A DNA stretch of 64,000 bases from assembly GCF_000280905.1 (NCBI RefSeq), contig NZ_ALAP01000092.1, positions 186,001 through 250,000 of the forward strand, read 5' to 3'. The notes below the pieces were generated by a model that did not search any database, was not told where the DNA came from, and was given only the letters and a program-made list of their open reading frames with translations. This DNA comes from Streptomyces sp. AA1529 (GTDB lineage: Bacteria > Actinomycetota > Actinomycetes > Streptomycetales > Streptomycetaceae). The translations under genes and the position numbers were made by a program. Positions 61,288 through 64,000 of the stretch are shown here, in pieces (position 1 is the stretch's first letter; every line of letters begins with the position of its first letter).

Positions 61288-62046
61288 TTGCGCATCACCA
61301 GATTACTCCCCACGCTCATAGCCGCCCTGCTGGCCACTCTCAGCCTCGGCACCGCCGCGGTGGCCCAGGACCACTCCCCCACCGGCCCGGCCGCCACCCG
61401 TGCCGCGTCCGCGGCCGGCACCCAGGACGACCGCCCCCAGCCCATCATCGGCGGCGGATACGCGCAGAGCGGGCCGTGGGCCGCCCGGCTGTTCTCCGGC
61501 GGAAGACAGACCTGCAGCTCGACGATCATCGCCCCCACCTGGATCCTCACCGCCAAGCACTGCGTCAGCGGCGGCCGGTTGTCCTTCCGCATCGGCAGCC
61601 TGGACCAGACGAGCGGCGGCACCACCGCCAACGGCGTCCAGGTCTCCACCCACCCCTCCGCCGACCTGGCACTGGTCCGCCTCGACCGGTCCGTCCAGGC
61701 GACCTACGCCCGACTCGGCCAGCCGGGCTCGGTGTCGGTCGGCCAGACCGTGCAGGTGTACGGGTGGGGCGCCACGTCCCGCTGCGGCCAGGAGATCAAC
61801 TGCCAGTCCCGCTACCTGAAGTACGCGAACGTCGTGGTGACCGGCGGCTGCCAGGACGCCTACTACGGCTCGGCGATCTGCGCCCGGCGCGGTGACGGCA
61901 TCACGGCGGGCGGCGACTCGGGCGGCCCGATGATGGCGAACGGCGCGCAGGTCGGCGTCGCCTCCACCAGCGACCGGCAGTCGAACACGGCGTACACCAA
62001 CGTCACGCGGTACCGCTCCTGGATCCGGTCCGTCGCGGGCGTCTGA
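61288..62046 (+). CDS. Secreted trypsin-like serine protease (S1)
   Basis: A 252-aa pre-pro-protease. The signal covers about 1-26, a short propeptide follows, and the mature chain probably starts at IIGGG (53). The catalytic triad is His91 (TAKHC), Asp126 (SADLALV) and Ser211 (GDSGGP). The position six before the active Ser is Gly/Ala-rich rather than Asp, so the primary specificity may not be for Lys/Arg. TTG 61288 is the likely start, with GAGGAAC upstream. Confidence 0.92.
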   Translation: MRITRLLPTLIAALLATLSLGTAAVAQDHSPTGPAATRAASAAGTQDDRPQPIIGGGYAQSGPWAARLFSGGRQTCSSTIIAPTWILTAKHCVSGGRLSFRIGSLDQTSGGTTANGVQVSTHPSADLALVRLDRSVQATYARLGQPGSVSVGQTVQVYGWGATSRCGQEINCQSRYLKYANVVVTGGCQDAYYGSAICARRGDGITAGGDSGGPMMANGAQVGVASTSDRQSNTAYTNVTRYRSWIRSVAGV

Positions 62047-62068
62047 GCGGCCGGGACCGACCGGTGCG

Positions 62069-62112
62069 GCCGCCGGTTCCCCGTGCCGGACCACGCGCGG
62101 GGAACCGGCGGC
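62069..62112. terminator. Bidirectional terminator between convergent genes
   Basis: Perfect 15-bp stem GCCGCCGGTTCCCCG/CGGGGAACCGGCGGC with a 14-nt loop, between the protease and monooxygenase ends. Confidence 0.75.
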
Positions 62113-62148
62113 AGAGCACCCGGGGACGGAACACGGCGTCCGCTGCGG

Positions 62149-63300
62149 TCAGGGACGGCCCGCCGCGGGGGGACCGGCGGTCATCATGGAGACCAGAGCC
62201 CCGGGGCTGTCCGGGCCGAAGAGCAGGTCGAGCCCGGCTGCGGACTCGGCGGCCCGCTCCGCGCTGCGCGGGAAGAGAGCCTCCTCGTAGACGGTGAGGG
62301 CCTTCTCCCGGTCGCCGGGGTGGGCGGCGAGGGCCTGTGCGAGCTCGGCGCCGTCCAGCATCGCGAGGTTGGCTCCCTCGCCCGCGAACGGGGACATCAG
62401 ATGGGCGGCGTCGCCCAGCAGCGTGACGCCCGGCACCCGCTCCCAGCTGTGGCCTACGGGCAGCGCGTGGATCCGGCGCGGGACCAGGCGGCCGTCGGCC
62501 TCGGCGAGCAGCGCGCGCAGACTCGGGTGCCAGTCGGCGAAGCACTCCAGGACCGCCTCCTTGGCGGCCTGCGTGTCGGTGAAGTCGATGCTGTCGAGCC
62601 AGGATTCACGGGCCCGCACGGCGACATACACGTGCAGGCTGCCGTCGGGCTCCCGGTGCGCGAGGAAAGCCCGGCCGTCCTCCGGCGCGAAGAACATCCC
62701 CCCGCCCAGCAGCGCCGCCGCCGCGGGGTGGCGGACGTCGGCCTCGAACAGGTCGAGTTCGACGAAGGAGACACCGGTGTAGGCGGGCAGGGCGGGCGAG
62801 AGCAGCCGGCGGACCCGCGACCAGGCGCCGTCGGCACCGACCAGCAGGTCCGTCGTGACGGCACCGCCGTCGGCGAACGTCACCTCGTGGCGGCCGTCGT
62901 CCAGTGAACGGACGGTGTCGGCCTTGGCGTTCCAGCGGACGGTGCCCGCCGGCAGCGCGCCGAGCAGCAGGTCCCGCAGCCGGCCGCGGTCCACCTCGGG
63001 GCGGGCGCCGGTCCCGTCGTCCTCCTCGGCCAAGCGGAGGGCGGCGTCCTTGCCGACGATGCGCAGCTCCTGGCCGCCCGGATGGATGATGCGTTGGAAC
63101 CCGGCGGTCAGACCGGCTGCCTCCAGGGCGACCTGTCCGTTCTCCTCGTGGATGTCGAGCATGCCCCCCTGCGCGCGGGCGTGCGGAGAGGCGTCGAGAT
63201 CGAAGACGGCCGCCTCGATGCCGTGTACATGCAGGACGCGGGCGAGCACGAGTCCGCCGAGGCCGGCGCCGACGACGACTACGGGGTGATGCAGAGACAT
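62149..63300 (-). CDS. TetX-like FAD-dependent monooxygenase
   Basis: A 383-aa flavoprotein hydroxylase. The FAD motif VVVGAGLGGLVLARVL is at 7-22, DLLVGADGAWSRVR near 160, and the GD motif LLGDAAHLMSPFAGEGANLAMLDGAELAQAL near 300. The pattern is closest, by recollection, to TetX-like monooxygenases, which can inactivate tetracyclines; that activity is not shown here. ATG 63300 has GAGGTGA 6 nt upstream. A TetR-type regulator gene ends 43 bp upstream on the same strand, so the pair probably forms one regulated operon. Confidence 0.9.
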   Translation of the reverse strand: MSLHHPVVVVGAGLGGLVLARVLHVHGIEAAVFDLDASPHARAQGGMLDIHEENGQVALEAAGLTAGFQRIIHPGGQELRIVGKDAALRLAEEDDGTGARPEVDRGRLRDLLLGALPAGTVRWNAKADTVRSLDDGRHEVTFADGGAVTTDLLVGADGAWSRVRRLLSPALPAYTGVSFVELDLFEADVRHPAAAALLGGGMFFAPEDGRAFLAHREPDGSLHVYVAVRARESWLDSIDFTDTQAAKEAVLECFADWHPSLRALLAEADGRLVPRRIHALPVGHSWERVPGVTLLGDAAHLMSPFAGEGANLAMLDGAELAQALAAHPGDREKALTVYEEALFPRSAERAAESAAGLDLLFGPDSPGALVSMMTAGPPAAGRP

Positions 63301-63343
63301 GGGAGTCACCTCACGGGTGGTGAGAACTGGGCCCCGGCCGGAG

Positions 63344-64000
63344 TCAGGCACGGGGAGTGTGGCGGATGCCGTCCAGAAGCACGCGGAAGGCCCATCCGAG
63401 CCGCTCCTCGGGAGTGCCGGTGAACAGCTCGGCGCCGAGAGCGGCGAGCCGCGGATGGGTGGTGCCCGAGATGTCGGCCAGTGCGGTACCGGCCGCCTGC
63501 GGCCATGCGGCTGCTCCGGCTCTCTCGGCCTCGTCCCGGGTGGCGTGCTCCGCGGCTGTGGCGGTGGCGGTCTGCAGCAGGAGATCGACTCCCCAGGCCG
63601 CCCGGTCGTCGGGGACGCCGCCCTCGTGGAGCAGCCTCAGCAGCGTCTCCAGCAGGGCGAGGTAGTGCGGCCCGGACGGCTGGACGGCGAGGGCGGCGCG
63701 GGCCAACTGCGGATGCGCGAAGAGGACGCGCGTGCAGGAGCCCAGGACGGCCACGGCGCGCTCCTGCCAGTCGCCGCCGGGCACGGCGGGATCGAGGTCG
63801 ACCTCGGCCAGCAGCCCGTCCAGCACGGCCGCGTGCAGTGCGGCGGTGTTGTGCACATAGACGTAGAGCGAGGCGGGCCCGGTGTCGAGCTCCCGCGCCA
63901 GCCGTCGCATCGTCACCCGCTGCAGGCCTTCGGCGCGCATCAGCGCGACGGCGGTGGCGACGATGCCCTCTCTGCTGAGAGCGGGCTTGGCGGGCCGCTC
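63344..64000 (-). CDS. TetR-family transcriptional regulator (5' partial)
   Basis: The reading frame runs off the window end, so the start is missing. The visible 218 residues hold the N-terminal helix-turn-helix (LSREGIVATAVALMRAEGLQRVTMRRLARELDTGPASLYVYVHNTAALH) and a C-terminal ligand-binding domain of the TetR_C class. In this layout the repressor usually controls the downstream monooxygenase, which follows after 43 bp. Confidence 0.92.
   Translation of the reverse strand, partial: ERPAKPALSREGIVATAVALMRAEGLQRVTMRRLARELDTGPASLYVYVHNTAALHAAVLDGLLAEVDLDPAVPGGDWQERAVAVLGSCTRVLFAHPQLARAALAVQPSGPHYLALLETLLRLLHEGGVPDDRAAWGVDLLLQTATATAAEHATRDEAERAGAAAWPQAAGTALADISGTTHPRLAALGAELFTGTPEERLGWAFRVLLDGIRHTPRA

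Overview
The window is very GC-rich DNA with strong G/C bias at third codon positions, frequent GTG starts, GGAGG-type ribosome binding sites, Tat and lipoprotein export signals, and families typical of Streptomyces (DUF397/Scr1-like regulators, DUF574 methyltransferases, DUF1876, DUF4360, DUF4239, MatB). It is best read as a piece of a Streptomyces, or close relative, chromosome. All family assignments come from reading the translated sequence; no database search was run.

Layout. 1-4.4 kb: end of a SWIM-type protein gene, a secreted SGNH esterase, a septum-formation-like membrane protein, then a regulatory module (DUF574 methyltransferase, DUF397 protein, XRE/DUF5753 regulator) divergent from a RsbW-like ATPase that appears to be leaderless. 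5.2-7.7 kb: a three-gene polar amino-acid ABC transporter, followed by an ECF sigma factor with a SnoaL-like tail. 9-13.1 kb: a xylose locus (xylA divergent from xylB, then a ROK repressor). 13.3-17.8 kb: a Tat-exported amidase, a proline-rich surface-protein/DUF4239 pair and malonyl-CoA synthetase matB. 17.9-27 kb: luciferase-like oxidoreductase, orphan response regulator, FAD monooxygenase, UvrA-like ATPase, lipase maturation factor-like membrane protein and a type II NADH dehydrogenase.

27.3-35.9 kb is different. It begins at tRNA-Pro(GGG), is visibly less GC-rich, and holds a decayed IS3-type transposase, an intact IS5-type insertion sequence inside a small eIF5A/EF-P-like gene, poorly conserved membrane proteins, decayed ORFs, and a large WXG100-like/DUF6571-like protein with a downstream lipoprotein. 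I read it as a degraded genomic island, although no second attachment site was found.

36-42.2 kb returns to core-like sequence: a tandem Lrp/AsnC regulator divergent from an amidohydrolase/MHS transporter operon, a second DUF574 methyltransferase and an alpha/beta hydrolase. 42.5-49.8 kb is a stress cluster resembling actinobacterial dormancy regulons: M50 protease with CBS domains, AhpD-like protein, Hsp20 remnant, DUF1876 protein, P2-type ATPase and tandem universal stress protein. 49.8-64 kb carries an ArsR-type regulator, two small secreted proteins, a DUF6624 protein, a NAPE-PLD-like metallohydrolase, an SRPBCC/YdeP molybdo-oxidoreductase pair, an alpha/beta hydrolase between repeated hairpins, an AraC regulator, a DUF4360 secreted protein, a trypsin-like protease, and a TetR/FAD-monooxygenase operon cut by the window end.
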